Below, one piece after another: positions 1-10,899 of a stretch of DNA of 64,000 nt (position 1 is its first letter; the number at the start of each line of letters is the position of its first letter). The position numbers and the translations under genes were made by a program. The stretch is from Malaya genurostris (lineage: Eukaryota; Arthropoda; Insecta; Diptera; Culicidae), in assembly GCF_030247185.1 (NCBI RefSeq), contig NC_080572.1, forward strand, positions 174,784,975 to 174,848,974. Direction: 5' to 3'. A model generated the notes under the pieces. It saw nothing but the letters and a program-made list of their open reading frames with translations, did not search any database and had not been told where the DNA came from.

Positions 1-159
1 ACGTCCAACTGAAATACCAGGACCTACTATTTATTCATGCGAGTGACAGTCGTCGTAGATCATCATTGTTGCTAATGCGTCAATAAAAATATGAGGAAGT
101 ATACCACCTCGTTTCTAAAACTTGTTTTTATCAATTCGTTTTAACCAGCATCCACCGAG

Positions 160-612
160 AAAAAAACCTATTCATAATCCACCTAGTGGTGTGATAATGC
201 TTTTCCTTTGTCATCGACACATTAATGAAATATGTTTTGCCTTTTTATTAAGATGATTTCTGACAATAATTTGGATTCAATTTGAAATTCACTCTATTCA
301 GATTAATTTGGCAAGTTCACGAAAGCATGCTTCAGCGTTTACGTCACATATTCGGCAACATAGCTTGAATTAAATTTATCAGTAATAATAGGTCACCTAA
401 TTAAAATTTGAAATAATTAAGCGGATAGACAAAAATATTGGTAACGTCATTTTTACGATTATATCTCCGAAATTTGATGTGTCAGCCGCATGGTGTATGA
501 ACTCTAATCCACAACCCAAAATTAGTCTCGAATGAGCCTAAAATTATTGATATCGGTTCATCCATATCTGAGAAAATTGAGCGATAATGAGTTTTGTCGT
601 TTTCGTCACTTA
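160..612 (+). repeat. Dispersed repeat P, first segment
   Basis: Non-coding repeat that matches the copy at 46260-47520 in order and orientation. Shared landmarks are the run around the palindrome CCACCTAGTGG (near 179), the text around 325 ending in AAGCATGCTTCAG, and a block near 555-590 reading ATCTGAGAAAATTGAGCG. The segment stops at 612, where a tRNA-like MITE begins, and the same repeat resumes near 1900. No coding capacity is visible and the family is not one I can name. Positions 1-159 may belong to it but show no clear match. Confidence 0.75.
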
Positions 613-614
613 TA

Positions 615-944
615 CCACACAGCTCGAAAAAATATTGTGATTTTACATATTATAAGATACACATAAATTGAGTGTCGTATTATATGCAAATTTATATACA
701 AGAACATGTAAAACTGTGTGATTTGAAAACTACATGTCTTGAAATCGAATGAAATAAAAATCAAAAGATCATAGCAGCTGCGCGACTTGAACCGAGAAAC
801 ATTAGTTCATAAGCACAAGCACACTCTACTGAACCGCAGACCTCTTATCTGTTCATTGATTAATGGATAAATATAAATCCATACAGCGGCACTTGGTAGC
901 CGAGTGCAAATTACACTCGGAGTATGTAAAATTCTGTCCGAGTG
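615..944 (-). mobile_element. MITE with tRNA-like body, copy 1 (decayed)
   Basis: Matches the better preserved element at 18092-18527 in inverted orientation. Shared parts are the end segment TTGTGATTTTACAT near 635, the tRNA-like core and the other end containing ATGTAAAATTC near 924. The minus strand of about 775-840 carries a box A-like string CGGTTCAGTAG and a box B-like string GGTTCAAGTCG. The terminal TA duplication is not intact here, so the boundaries are approximate. It interrupts repeat P. Confidence 0.6.
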
Positions 945-974
945 GAATATTGCGTCATTTGAGAAAATTAAGTA

Positions 975-1225
975 CACACTTAGAAAATGTTACATCTTTA
1001 TAGATGCACATAAAAGGAGCGTCGCGATTCACTTACATTCACAATACAAAGCATGGAAACATAAGTCATATCTTTAACTTCACAGTTGATTTAGTTGAAA
1101 CTTACATCGATACAGACGCAACAGTTATGTTCACATGTTAGTAGATGTAATATTGTGTCATCGCCGAAGAAATTACGGCATACTTGGTTTTACGTCAAGC
1201 GTAAATTTCATTTTTTCTAAGAGTG
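975..1225. mobile_element. 251 bp TA-flanked MITE, copy 1
   Basis: Flanked by TA at 973-974 and 1226-1227. Left end CACACTTAGAAAA and right end TTTTCTAAGAGTG are inverted repeats. An inverted copy of nearly identical length (250 bp) lies at 18692-18941 and shares most of the interior, including the segment around TAGATGCACATAA. TA duplication plus short terminal inverted repeats fits a non-autonomous Tc1/mariner-type or related TA-targeting element. There is no coding capacity. Confidence 0.82.
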
Positions 1226-1369
1226 TAGTTGTGAATTGTATCGTTTGTAGAATTCTGTCACCTGCAATATTCATTTTTTTCACCTACCACTTGTACTTTA
1301 TACTAAGGGTGCTTTTAAAGAGCTTGCTGATTTGAAATTTAAATAAAACACATACCAAATTATTAAATT

Positions 1370-1800
1370 ATATTTTTTTAATAAGTCGATTGTTTCGGCC
1401 GCAGTATGACAATATGACCATCCTGTGGAAACCACATTTCATTCACATCCATGTCTTGAAGAATTGGTAACAAAAATTCATTGATCATAGTTATGTATCT
1501 ACCTTCATTCACGGTAACGTATCGTCCTTCCTCATTTTTTTTAAATAAGGACCGCCTTATTTAGCTCATAGACCGCACCCAAACAGTACATTTATCGGGA
1601 TGTTTTGGTAATTCTTGGACAGCGTGTGGATTATCTTTGCTTCAAACACGAGAATTTTGCTTGTTGACATTCACCAAAAAATGCGTCTCATCACTGAATT
1701 TAATTTCGCGCCATAAACTGTTTTATTTGAACACTGATTTTAAAAATAAATTTCCACAATTTGGAAGCGTTGTTCTGAAGTTAACCTATTCATGATAATT
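1370..1800 (-). pseudogene. Decayed IS630/mariner-like transposase
   Basis: Reading the minus strand in several frames gives a run typical of the catalytic half of IS630/Tc1/mariner-type transposases found widely in insects. A FSDETHF-like string (first acidic residue) is followed by VNKQNS, then DNPHAVQELPKHPDK, then TVWCG. Further on come FPQDG (second catalytic aspartate region) and HTAAETIDLL after a frame change. Stops and frameshifts are frequent, so the gene is dead. N-terminal helix-turn-helix and terminal repeats are not seen. It lies between two fragments of repeat P. The family call rests on motif order; the exact subfamily is unclear. Confidence 0.6.
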
Positions 1801-1899
1801 TTCCATACAATACTGAGTAGAAACTGCATTTTGCACTGTCAAAGCAACTTTCAGACGATAGAGTAATCCATATTGAAAAATCAAACCTTCCGAAAAAAC

Positions 1900-2013
1900 A
1901 CTTCTATCTAGGGAATAAAAAAGAGCGTTTGTCGGTTATGTCACTTATGCTATTATATCTCTGGAACCAGAAGACAGCCGTTTGATCTTCTAGCTTGATC
2001 AATAGCTCAATAG
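1900..2013 (+). repeat. Dispersed repeat P, middle segment
   Basis: Continuation of repeat P, matching about 47040-47117: the GGTTATGTCACTTATG string, 'ATATCTCTGGAACCA', and the run ending TTGATCAATAGCTCAATAG. The repeat is cut exactly at the TA at 2014 and continues at 3998 with TAGCTTTCAAACGAGC. The uninterrupted form at 47111-47155 shows the empty site. Confidence 0.8.
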
Positions 2014-2015
2014 TA

Positions 2016-3997
2016 CACACTTAGAAAATTTCGCAGGATTCGGTAATTTTTTACCAAATTTTCAACAGCTGAACGTTCGGTAATCAAATTGATTACCGAT
2101 CGTTCGGTAATTGCTGAACTGTCAAACAACTACCGTAAACTGTAAACCAAATGGATCTAACTGATTGTTCGGTAATTTGTTGTTTGTTTGTTTTCCTTTG
2201 GTTATTTTTTTTTATTTTCGGATTTCAAAAAGCAGCACATGTACACAATAACGAATGAAGAAAATTCCAACCTGTTGTGGCTATGGTTTTATTCCACCTT
2301 CCAAAACACTGCACAATCCGTCCAGTTCACCAGAAATTACCCTCGAACGATTTGTGTAGGCAGCAAGTGGACAAGTGATACAAAATTATTTTCTGCCTAT
2401 AAGTAAACAAAAAGCTTCTAGTGGTTCTAATGTTCTAAAAACTTTAGCCCCTGTACCTCAATCCATTCGATGAACTCTTCAAGATTTTTTTCGTTTGGTT
2501 AATAAAAATACACTTAGTGAACATTTTATGAACTGTTTGACAATTCGTTTTCACGACAATCAGTATTTAAAGAAATTCGGTTATTGGAAGATAATTTTAC
2601 CATATGGACGGTACGGTTTTACCGTACACGGCGACTATTCAGATTTACCGTGTGAATTGTATATCTATTTACATAATTCTGTAATGAAAACTTGCGTAAC
2701 ACTGATCGTCCGGTAAAAGGCGGGTGGGTAATGTCAGAGACATAACTGGATGTCGTGAATAGGAAAATAACTGACATGTTCCTTAACACTTCCGAATATC
2801 AATTAGTTGATCAATTGTATGAATTATGCAAGCATTCCCCTTTTCCACAATTTTCGCAAAAACAAAGAAGGCTTCACTTGATATCGATTACTGTGAATTT
2901 CACACAGCGAAAAGTGCACAAGTCTAATCAAACTGTTCTAGATTTGCACTAAACTGAGGATAATTACCTTCGATTTACGAGCAAGAAATCTTAATAGTTT
3001 TTTAGAAAACTTTTAGAGCTATTTGAACGGCTAATTCTGTGTGATGCTCTCCACCGTTGTCCTCTTTTCGTTGTTTTTTCACCAATGCAAACAACTGGCA
3101 GCTGTGACGTAATCGCTCTTGTCGGAAGCGAAACTAGCTTTGCAAATGACACACAATACATCTGCTAGCAGTGGCGATAGAATTCAAACTGATCCAATTT
3201 CTGTTCAGAGGTTTCTTTTTACGTGATTTCGTTTGTAGCTTTTTCTCTAATGGGCGGTCCTAACGGCTACAAAATTAGCCGCATACAGAATTTTAAACGT
3301 CAATTATTTCTTTTTAGATTTGCATTTCATTGAAAGAAACTATCAGGATGCTGTACGGGATTCGTTCCTGCCTTTCAGAAGGACCAAATTGTGGAACTCA
3401 CTACGATATTAAGCACTGTTCGGAACATTTTTCTCGGACGATTTGTTGTACAGCAGTAGATATTTTGTTCTCTTCTTCAGAACGCGTTCTGATTGGCTGG
3501 TGTTGACATGGGTCAAATGAGACAGGTTTTTAAATAATGTACTTTCTATTGGTAGTTAGATTCTATAAAACCTTTCACAGATCACTGAGCTATGAGCTTT
3601 AAAAATACAAGAAAGGCAAACGCGCCTTATGAATTATCCTCTTTGATACTCGTTTTTACCAAACATTTAAGAAAAGTTTAATTTTGAATTATTCGAGATT
3701 ATGTCACACAACTGAAAATTTTATCATAAAATTGTGATCATATTTCCGATGACATGTACCGAAAATTGTGTTGATTCGTTAGATACAACAAGAGATATTC
3801 ACGATCAAAAACTTATCACTCTCTCAGAGGGTAAATTTTGAAAATGCGCCCCATAGTAGGGTAAGTCGTGTTCACGACAAAAAGTTGCATAATTTTTGTA
3901 AAATGACGTTTATGTACCGAAATATTGGTAATTTCTATTGATTACCGAAAGTTTTCGTCAAAAAAATTACCGAACAACGGAGTGGAATCTCAGTGTG
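2016..3997. mobile_element. 1.98 kb TA-flanked non-autonomous element
   Basis: TA at 2014-2015 and 3998-3999 flank terminal inverted repeats CACACTTAGAAAATTTCGCA (left) and, read inward from the right end, CACACTGAGATTCCACTCCG. Both run into the same subterminal string TTCGGTAATTTTTT. The motif TCGGTAAT and its complement recur at least eight times near both ends (for example around 2040, 2080-2110, 3925-3975). The longest open frames are about 70 codons and are not convincing, so a transposase is not encoded. Removing it joins repeat P exactly as in the empty copy at 47.1 kb, which fixes the boundaries. The interior (2200-3900) holds nothing I recognise. Confidence 0.82.
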
Positions 3998-4190
3998 TAG
4001 CTTTCAAACGAGCTTTTAGAAATCGGTTTAGTCAGTTTCGAGAAAATTGACCAGTAAGAAAATTTTCTGATCTCGACGAGCTGAGCAACGAATGGTATAT
4101 AAAACTATGGGTTTCCGAGGCTCCGTTCGAAAGCCGGGTTTTTCAGCAATTCTGTTACCTTTCAGTAGAGAAGGGCAAAACAGATTGGAA
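3998..4190 (+). repeat. Dispersed repeat P, last segment
   Basis: Continuation of repeat P after the 1.98 kb insertion. It matches 47130-47150 and 47410-47520, including GATCTCGACGAGCTGAG and the block GAGGCTCCGTTCGAAAG...TTTTTCAGCAATTCT. It ends near a CAGTAGAGAAGGGCAAA string that corresponds to ATAGAGAAAGACAAGAAC at 47510. Confidence 0.75.
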
Positions 4191-4227
4191 AAATACTGAC
4201 GAATGCAAAAGCAATTTTTTTTGTTAC

Positions 4228-4310
4228 CGCACAGCCGGGACTCGAACCCGTAACTTCTCTAATTCGAGGAAATGGTTTTATTAATTGAACTACTCTGCAT
4301 AAGAAAAAGA
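4228..4310 (-). other. tRNA-like relic (SINE head or pseudo-tRNA)
   Basis: The minus strand contains GGGTTCGAGTCCCG, a perfect pol III B-box and T-arm-like sequence with four of five stem pairs, and upstream a weak box A (TAGTTCAATTA). The outer acceptor-like strands pair at only five of seven positions and the anticodon arm is irregular, so this is a tRNA pseudogene or the head of a SINE rather than a working tRNA gene. A short A-rich run follows on the minus strand. Confidence 0.5.
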
Positions 4311-5849
4311 AAAATTAACAGTCTGAATCGATCTCAACGCTTCTATGACCGTTAAATAGTTGTTGTTGGTTTATTGATAATATCCAAAGGACAAATGCCT
4401 GACACTTAGTTCCGAAGATAAAATCGTAGATTGTTCTTCATGATGGACCAGATATTTTCCATTGACTTGGCATCGAGTAACAAAGTGGAACAATTCATGG
4501 CAATACGTTTTTCCTAATTTCAGGTGCAATAGTGCTGGCTACGATGATTCGGGTCATCGTTCACTTCAAGATCCAAATGCTGCTATCAGGTCCGAATATT
4601 TCGGCCGATTTTAAAAAGCTTCATTTTAAATTTCGAGCATTTACACTGCATCCGATTACTGTCTGAAAATCTTTGCTCTAAGAAGCATTTTAAAACATTA
4701 TTTTTGACCGGATTTTTGGTAGTGCACTGAACGAAATCAGTATTGTTTCTCAACCATGCACGCTTCATTCGAACCCACGACAAGCAAAGTAGAGACTGAC
4801 ATGAATTTATTTTATGGCAAGTAAACCTTGGCTTGACGCAGGCATAGAGTTATTTCAGAACACCTGCTTTATCACTTTGATGTGTTTTCACGACGTCGCT
4901 TCTAGTTTCCAACGTTAATAAAAGCCACTTTTCAATTAACCTTTTCGACTTTCTAATTATTTTATCTACCATAAGATACGATAATTTCGGTCTTATTTCA
5001 GGAGTGTACAGAAAAACAGTCTCAAATATCAGAACAATTATATATTGAGCATAAATATTAAACCATACTTTCGACAAATACGAGGGTCTGATTTTTTTCG
5101 TTTCCAACAAGATTGCGATAGAATATGCTAAATATTAAAAAAACCTTGCAGGTAGGTCGACCTAGTGTTACAATTTATAGACTTAAATCTTTTAAAGTTT
5201 ACGGAAGCTATTCAATTTGAGATAAAATACAGCAAAAGGTGCTCAATCTTCCGTATATCGCTTCAACTTTTCTCTGTAGCTGCCGTGTACCCAAAGTGTA
5301 CCTGTTTGAAATGAATAACTCAAACGCTCATACAGTGGTAACAGGCAGCCGTCGTGATTTATTGAGATATAAGCTGCAACGTTTTTTTTTGTCCGCCACT
5401 ATCATCGATCCAATTAAATGTGTATTTCAGCCGAAGCTGAATAAATCGGAAAGTGCTCTAATGAAGGGAGAGCGACCGCGACGGTAAACAAATCTTTATT
5501 CAGCCATGGGCAAGTTTTTCCTTTCCAGCGAGAGTTTAGTTTTCGCGTAGGAAAAACTCTCCACCCATTTCTGAACCAATGCAGCAGAGGTAGCTCCTGC
5601 TGCGCCTTTTCTACCATTCGACAGTACGGTAATCACCTGAAAACTAAACTCGGAGCTTCATTCATACCAGTTAGACTGAGTGATGAAGTAACCCATTTAT
5701 GCCGTTGGGGAAAGCTCCATCATCATAACGTGATGTTGTGACGGCTGATCGTATGTGAGGGAACTCTATCTGACACGGGACAAAAAGCTAATTGAAAAAT
5801 TTCCTAGAACTTAAATTCATTTATATTCGCGAATAAATTTACATATAAA
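4311..5849. other. No recognisable feature
   Basis: AT-rich DNA with only short open frames (the longest about 86 codons, minus strand 4850-5110) that overlap frames on the other strand and resemble no family I know. I see no repeat matching another part of the window. Confidence 0.5.
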
Positions 5850-6205
5850 TTAATGTTTGTTTGTACCGCCCCGCACTGTCGCTTATTCTGTCTTTGGTAC
5901 GAACACACACACCCATACACTCATACATGTGCAATCGATACCGATCATCACCTTGCTCTTGCACCGCACAAGCAGACGGAAGCCATCAGAGCCACCTCGG
6001 TCAGCCAGAAGAGACCGTCGTTTGTCACCCAAGTTGGAATTAATGGCGTGATATGTCGGTTGCGCTACTGTGTTTACGCGAGGTGGTCCGCTAGTGAGAT
6101 AGCAAGTCAAGAGAAGGAACTGACGGCTTCCAGCATCTCGCTCGGAAACGATTCCGTTCAGTGCAGTTTTCTGCTTTGTCCCTAATGATGGTGCTCTCGA
6201 CATGA
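5850..6205. other. GC-richer stretch, overlapping open frames
   Basis: A block richer in GC and CpG than its surroundings. All three forward frames and one reverse frame stay open for 60-110 codons at once, which reflects low stop-codon density rather than a gene. A short CA-rich run lies near 5905-5930. Could be unique host sequence; no protein motif is visible. Confidence 0.3.
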
Positions 6206-8498
6206 TTCAATTAAGGAAATTTGAATAGTGACAAATCTGTGGGCACATGATTTCGTTAGGAAAAATTACTAATCGACTGAACTGATTGACTAATAGCTTT
6301 GTTTATAGCAATTAAAACTAAGTCAACTATTAGTTCATGTCCACATACAGCGTAAGGTCGACTTTTACACGGTAACTCCGGTGTGATCGATGTCCGGATG
6401 ACAAGCGTAATGGTGTCAAGTATTAGCGACTTGAAGCACGGCTAGAATCACGCGATTAAATACAGTGCGAATGTCGGCTCAATGTTTTGCTGGTTATAGC
6501 TAAGGATCGATGAATGCTCTTCATACAGTGTAAAATTCATTTAAATGTAGCGGATGATATGTAGGGTTGCCATATAGGAAGGCCATCAGCGGAAGAGCAA
6601 ATATGTTGTGAAAGAGTCAAGAGCGATCGAAGGAAAATATGAATGAGGATGAAGTCGGATTGAAAGCAACAGTTTAACAAAGCGTATCTGACTATGACTA
6701 GGGCCTAATTCAATTTCAATGAAATAGTTTTTAATGCAAACATTTGCTGTTCTTTAATCACGACTAATTTCAGAAAAATTAAATAAAACGATTGTCAAAA
6801 TTTCAGATTTGAATACAACGTTCAACGAGAATTACGACTCCTAAATGATGTAGAATTTATTAAAATGTGTGCCACCTTGTCGAAAGTTCAAAAAGTATTT
6901 GCTCGACAACTTCGACCATTTCAATATTCATCATCAAAACTATGCTTAAACCACGGAGAACCGACATCCATGTAAAGTATTCAATGTGTAAAGACAACAT
7001 TAAAAAAATCCCGTCCCTTTATCTTTGCTACAACTATTCCCAACCTGTAGTCCGTTGACTCTAGGGGTCCGCTAAATAATTTTATGGGAACTGCGAATCA
7101 TTTTCATTAAAAACTTTTTTCTGTCAACAATTGGTTGTAGCAGTACGTGTTGTTTTGTTGCATCAAATTCAATATAATAATGGATTTGGGTCAGCATTAT
7201 AATCATCGTATGGTCGGTTTTTTCAAACTTATGTGACATTTTCTGTTCATTTTTGACGCACAAAATTAATTCTAAACATGGGTGTCGGCGAAGAATTATT
7301 GTGAATTTAAAGGGGTATGAAAAGGTTGTGAACCACTTCTAGCTTGGATCTTACTCAAAATAGGTGGCAATGGCGAAATGAGTATGATACTACAGTCACA
7401 ATACAAATTCAGAATGAATTCAATATGGAATGCAAATCAATGCGGACTCCAATTCACCAACCAACTCCGAAATAATTTCGTCTCTAACCGATTTGTTGGA
7501 AAATCTTTTGGGATTGAGTGAGAATAAGCGAACTGATTTGTTTCCTTTTTCTTTTTCTTTGATTTTGCACGTTTTTGAGTTTAAGAATTCGAAATAAATA
7601 TTTTATTTAACTGAATATATAAAATTAAACCCTCAAGTTCATCGGATATATAGAACTAGTAGATGATCAGTTCCTCCTAGAATCCCAGTATAAACTGTTG
7701 AAATTAGCTGGGAATCAATAAAAAGACCTACTTTGATCATCACATTCCATTCCTCTAGCTGACAGCGTTGCAAATATTCAGACACTCTAACTAATCAGAT
7801 TTTACAGATTTCACCAGGTTATGTCAGATCTTACTAGATCCTTACGCTTTTTGTCCCCAAACAATGGTGAGGCCCCTTTTTATTGCTAACTGAAAATGAA
7901 AACAATTTCCTTGTACATAGTTAGACACATACAAATCCAAATACATTTTTGAGTCAGAGACGGACTATCACATTCATAAAGTGAGCGAAAATTCAATGAC
8001 ATTTGTAATATCACTGTCAATCAGGTTGATCAAGCACTCAGAAATGAGCAGTCAAGTAAGAAATCTTTGTCTCTGTCCGTATTTGAGACGAAGTGGTTAG
8101 TAAGTTGTGAGAATGAAATGTATGTTCAGTCATCGACAAAAGCGAAACAGTAGTTTGTAACATGTGCTCTTGGTTTTCTTTCCCTACTCATTCGTTTTAG
8201 GTTTCGATCGAAAAGCGAATATCAAGCAGCATCGATTTTCAACCGAAACTTCCAGAACCTCGAGAACGATTCACAATAGTATAAGCTTTAATCTATAGTA
8301 TAAATTCTGGCGTGTAGTAAATTGATTTTTGTCAAATTAGACATTATTTATGGCAAAAGTTGATAGCTTTGCACTATAACTATTAGAGAAATAATGAATA
8401 ACACAAAACAGATAATAATAATGTAATAACTTCAAAGTCTTCGTGTAATCTTCGTTTCAAAATTTCCGATGTGTGGTTACCAAAAACTAATCAGTACG
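6206..8498. other. Unassigned AT-rich DNA
   Basis: No coding region, RNA or repeat recognised from 6206 to about 8280. Positions 8285-8498 directly follow, on the minus strand, the stop of the LINE ORF2 remnant and are probably its 3' untranslated region, though no clear tail repeat is seen. Confidence 0.4.
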
Positions 8499-9376
8499 TC
8501 ACAAGATGGCATTTTGGGGAAAGGTGAACTGTAAAGGATAGTTTTCAGAAAGATGTAAATCGAGTACATATAAGTGCAATCGCGACTTGCTGGTACATCT
8601 CGCACCGGCACATTTGGTGGCCTGCCTCGGGCCCCAAAGGGAGTCTCTTAACTGTAATCTTGCAAAACGATTCAGGGCACATGACCACACAATATGCTCG
8701 ATGTCGTGGTAACCATTGCCACAAGCGCAGATACCATTCTCAGCGAGGCCAATTCGCCAGAGATGCGTACCCATCTCGGAGTGATTAGACATAAGTCAGG
8801 ACATCACACGAATGAAATCGCGACCCACTCGCATCCCCCCAAACCAAGGTTTCGTCGATACTTTTGGTATAATAGAGTATAGCCAACGTCCTAGGTCTCC
8901 ATTGCTCCATGAAGCTTGCCAACTTTCAAGTGTCTTCTGACGAGAAATGCTGAAAAATTCGTTGAAGCAGATTGGTCTTTCGTAAATATCACCTTCTAAT
9001 GCGCCCACTTTGCCCGGAATAGAGCAATGCGAATGGACCCAGACTAACGATATTAAATAAGACCGCTCAGATAAAGCTCTCAAATGTTCCCGTATTTTCC
9101 CCAGTAAATATGGGGGAGACTTTCCTGGTTTCATCGCCCGGAGAGCTTCTATTGAGCTCAGACTGTCCGTAACGATGAAGTAATGGTCTTTGGGCAAGGT
9201 TTCAATGATCTCGAGGGTGTACTGAATAGCAGCTAATTCTGCGACGTAAATTGAAGCCGGATCACTGAGTTTTAGCGAAACGGTGATGTTCTGATTGAAG
9301 ATTCCAAAGCCAGTGGATCCATTGAGAAATGATCCGTCAGTGTAAAACATTTTTTCACAGTTGGCTGCTCTAAATT
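8499..9376 (-). pseudogene. I-clade LINE ORF2, RNase H and C-terminal end
   Basis: Minus-strand fragment of a non-LTR retrotransposon polyprotein. It starts inside the RNase H domain with FYTDGSFLNGSTGFG, followed by the second acidic site in YVAELAAIQYTL and the third in IVTDSLSSIEAL, then WVHSHCSIPG. After RNase H comes a Cys/His tail with HLWRIGLAENGICACGNGYH and DIEHIVWSC, typical of I-clade elements of mosquitoes. An in-frame TGA at 8796-8798 (probably once CGA) breaks the frame, and the last RNase H motif after PGK is degraded. Everything upstream (endonuclease, reverse transcriptase) is missing; the fragment ends near 9376. Dead copy. Confidence 0.87.
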
Positions 9377-9539
9377 TATTGTGAAAAATATTGGGGATTA
9401 CCTGAAATATGTCTTGTTGTTGAGAAACGAGTGACGTTTGTATTGATACTCTCTTTTGCTACAGTGAAAGACGGAACTGCTTCGCCTCTGTTTATCTGTT
9501 TATTATTTACAAATGGAATAGTAAAAACGAAGGTAAGAC
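9377..9539. repeat. Dispersed repeat S, copy 1
   Basis: Resembles 45838-46005: GTCTTGTTGTTGAGAAACGA versus GTCTTGTTGTAGGGGAACGA, TATTGATACTCTCTTTTG versus CATTGATACTGTCTTTTG, then a TTTACAA string and AAGGTAAGAC versus AAGATAAGAC. The match stops where the hAT-like element begins and a short echo (GAGACTGTTGGATT) appears on its far side at 10233, so the element interrupts this repeat. Confidence 0.6.
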
Positions 9540-10229
9540 CAGTGTTGGTGATTGCCGAAAATTTCACAGAAGCTGCTATATTGCTATCTATATTGTATAC
9601 AACATTTTCAATCCGGTAGAAGATGCTACAAGAACTCGAGTCTCTCAATGCATGAACCGCGAGAGAATTTTTCTACATTCCTTCGCTCCTTCTCGGCCCT
9701 TAAAAAAAATTGCAGTCTGATAATGATCGCCGCTGTGTGGAAATTTACCAAGAGAGAATCGCAAGTTGACAATTATCGCAGAAAATCGAATCGATGATTC
9801 GACTTGATGATTCTCATACTAGGTTGCAATATTTCAAAACCCTTGTGTGGAGCATTCACATACATTTTCATAGACACAACTTATACAAAGATTATATGCA
9901 CATAGTTAGAATAAGCGCAATAGTAAAATGATTCTGTCGCAATTATCAACTGCCTGTATAGAATCGGATCGAGAAACGAGAATAAGCGACCGTTTGTTGC
10001 TTCAGAGAAGATCCCCACAGCGGCGTGCCAACCTTTGATTCTCAGAAATATCATCGAGAGAAATTCACTCTCGCACTGGTGTCGATTCTATGTTAAATGA
10101 GCCATACCGGGTTTTTGTTGTTGCGATGATTTTCAACTCTCTTTGATGGCACTGATTCAATCGTTGAAGAGTTGCCAGCGAACGTTCTTTGATAAGAGTT
10201 GCCAGCGAACGTTGATTTGATTTTCCTTG
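9540..10229. mobile_element. 690 bp hAT-like non-autonomous element, copy 1
   Basis: Near-identical over most of its length to 55257-55945 (689 bp). Left end CAGTGTTGGTGATT; right end, read inward, CAAGGAAAATC. Flanking 8-mers GGTAAGAC (9532-9539) and GGTGAGAC (10230-10237) differ at one base and look like an 8 bp target-site duplication. An 8 bp duplication with ends of the CARNG type is the hAT superfamily pattern. Short open frames inside do not match a transposase. Near the right end a 27 bp unit containing GAGTTGCCAGCGAACGTT is duplicated, and the end differs there from copy 3. Confidence 0.75.
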
Positions 10230-10775
10230 GGTGAGACTGTTGGATTGTACCCTTTCTCTAGAAACACGTGATTAATTTTGGTTCTGGGCTAAACAATAAG
10301 AATACGAATGAACGATGTCTGGAATATGAGTCTTGTATCACACTTCCTAAGTCCTTGAGTTAAACCATATTTAATGTTTAATTTATGTTTTTTTCATAGA
10401 AATAACTAATCATATCATCTGTTAAAATCTTCGGAATTGAAACAAACCCAACAGGTTGGAAATATAGTGCCATAGGAGATGAAGCCAAGAGATAAAGTCA
10501 ATGTAACATAATCACTTACTGAAATTCATTTTCCCGTTGCCATTCAACGAGCAGATTGACCACGTAACGTTTAGACAAAAGTGTTTCTTATCAGTACCCC
10601 ATTACATTGTTCCCGAACGGCGACGTGTGATAACTCGAGACCTTTTTGTTTCAATTTCGTTTGTCCTTGATGTAAGCACAAGCCAAGATTGCGCGTTTTT
10701 CGTTCTTTTTGGTTACTTTTCCTACCGAACCACGATTTGGAAAATCATTGACGGTTTTTTACTTCTTGACAAATC
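10230..10775. other. No recognisable feature
   Basis: Between the hAT-like element and repeat T. One forward frame at 10537-10785 is open for 82 codons but resembles nothing known. The first few bases echo repeat S. Confidence 0.4.
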
Positions 10776-10895
10776 TTTACAGTGAGTTTTGGAACATAGC
10801 TTGTCACTTAAAAAAAGTTTTTATACTAAGCTGACCAACTATCGCGAAGACATCAAACAACTCATCAAACAACCGTTATGGTATAATAAACGAAA
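10776..10895 (+). repeat. Unknown repeat T, copy 1 (coding-like)
   Basis: Aligns with 56850-56965. The shared part reads in both as LSLKK followed, about ten residues later, by NYREDIKQL. Within NYREDIKQL the one visible nucleotide change is silent, which hints at a once-coding origin. In this copy the frame is broken upstream. I do not recognise the protein. Confidence 0.45.
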
Positions 10896-10899
10896 GTCA

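Noticed and set aside
4228..4310. Functional tRNA gene on the minus strand
   Set aside because: The acceptor stem has two mismatches and the anticodon arm is irregular despite a perfect B box.
5853..6203. Four overlapping frames of 60-110 codons
   Set aside because: Simultaneous openness in several frames on both strands reflects GC content; no domain or conserved motif.
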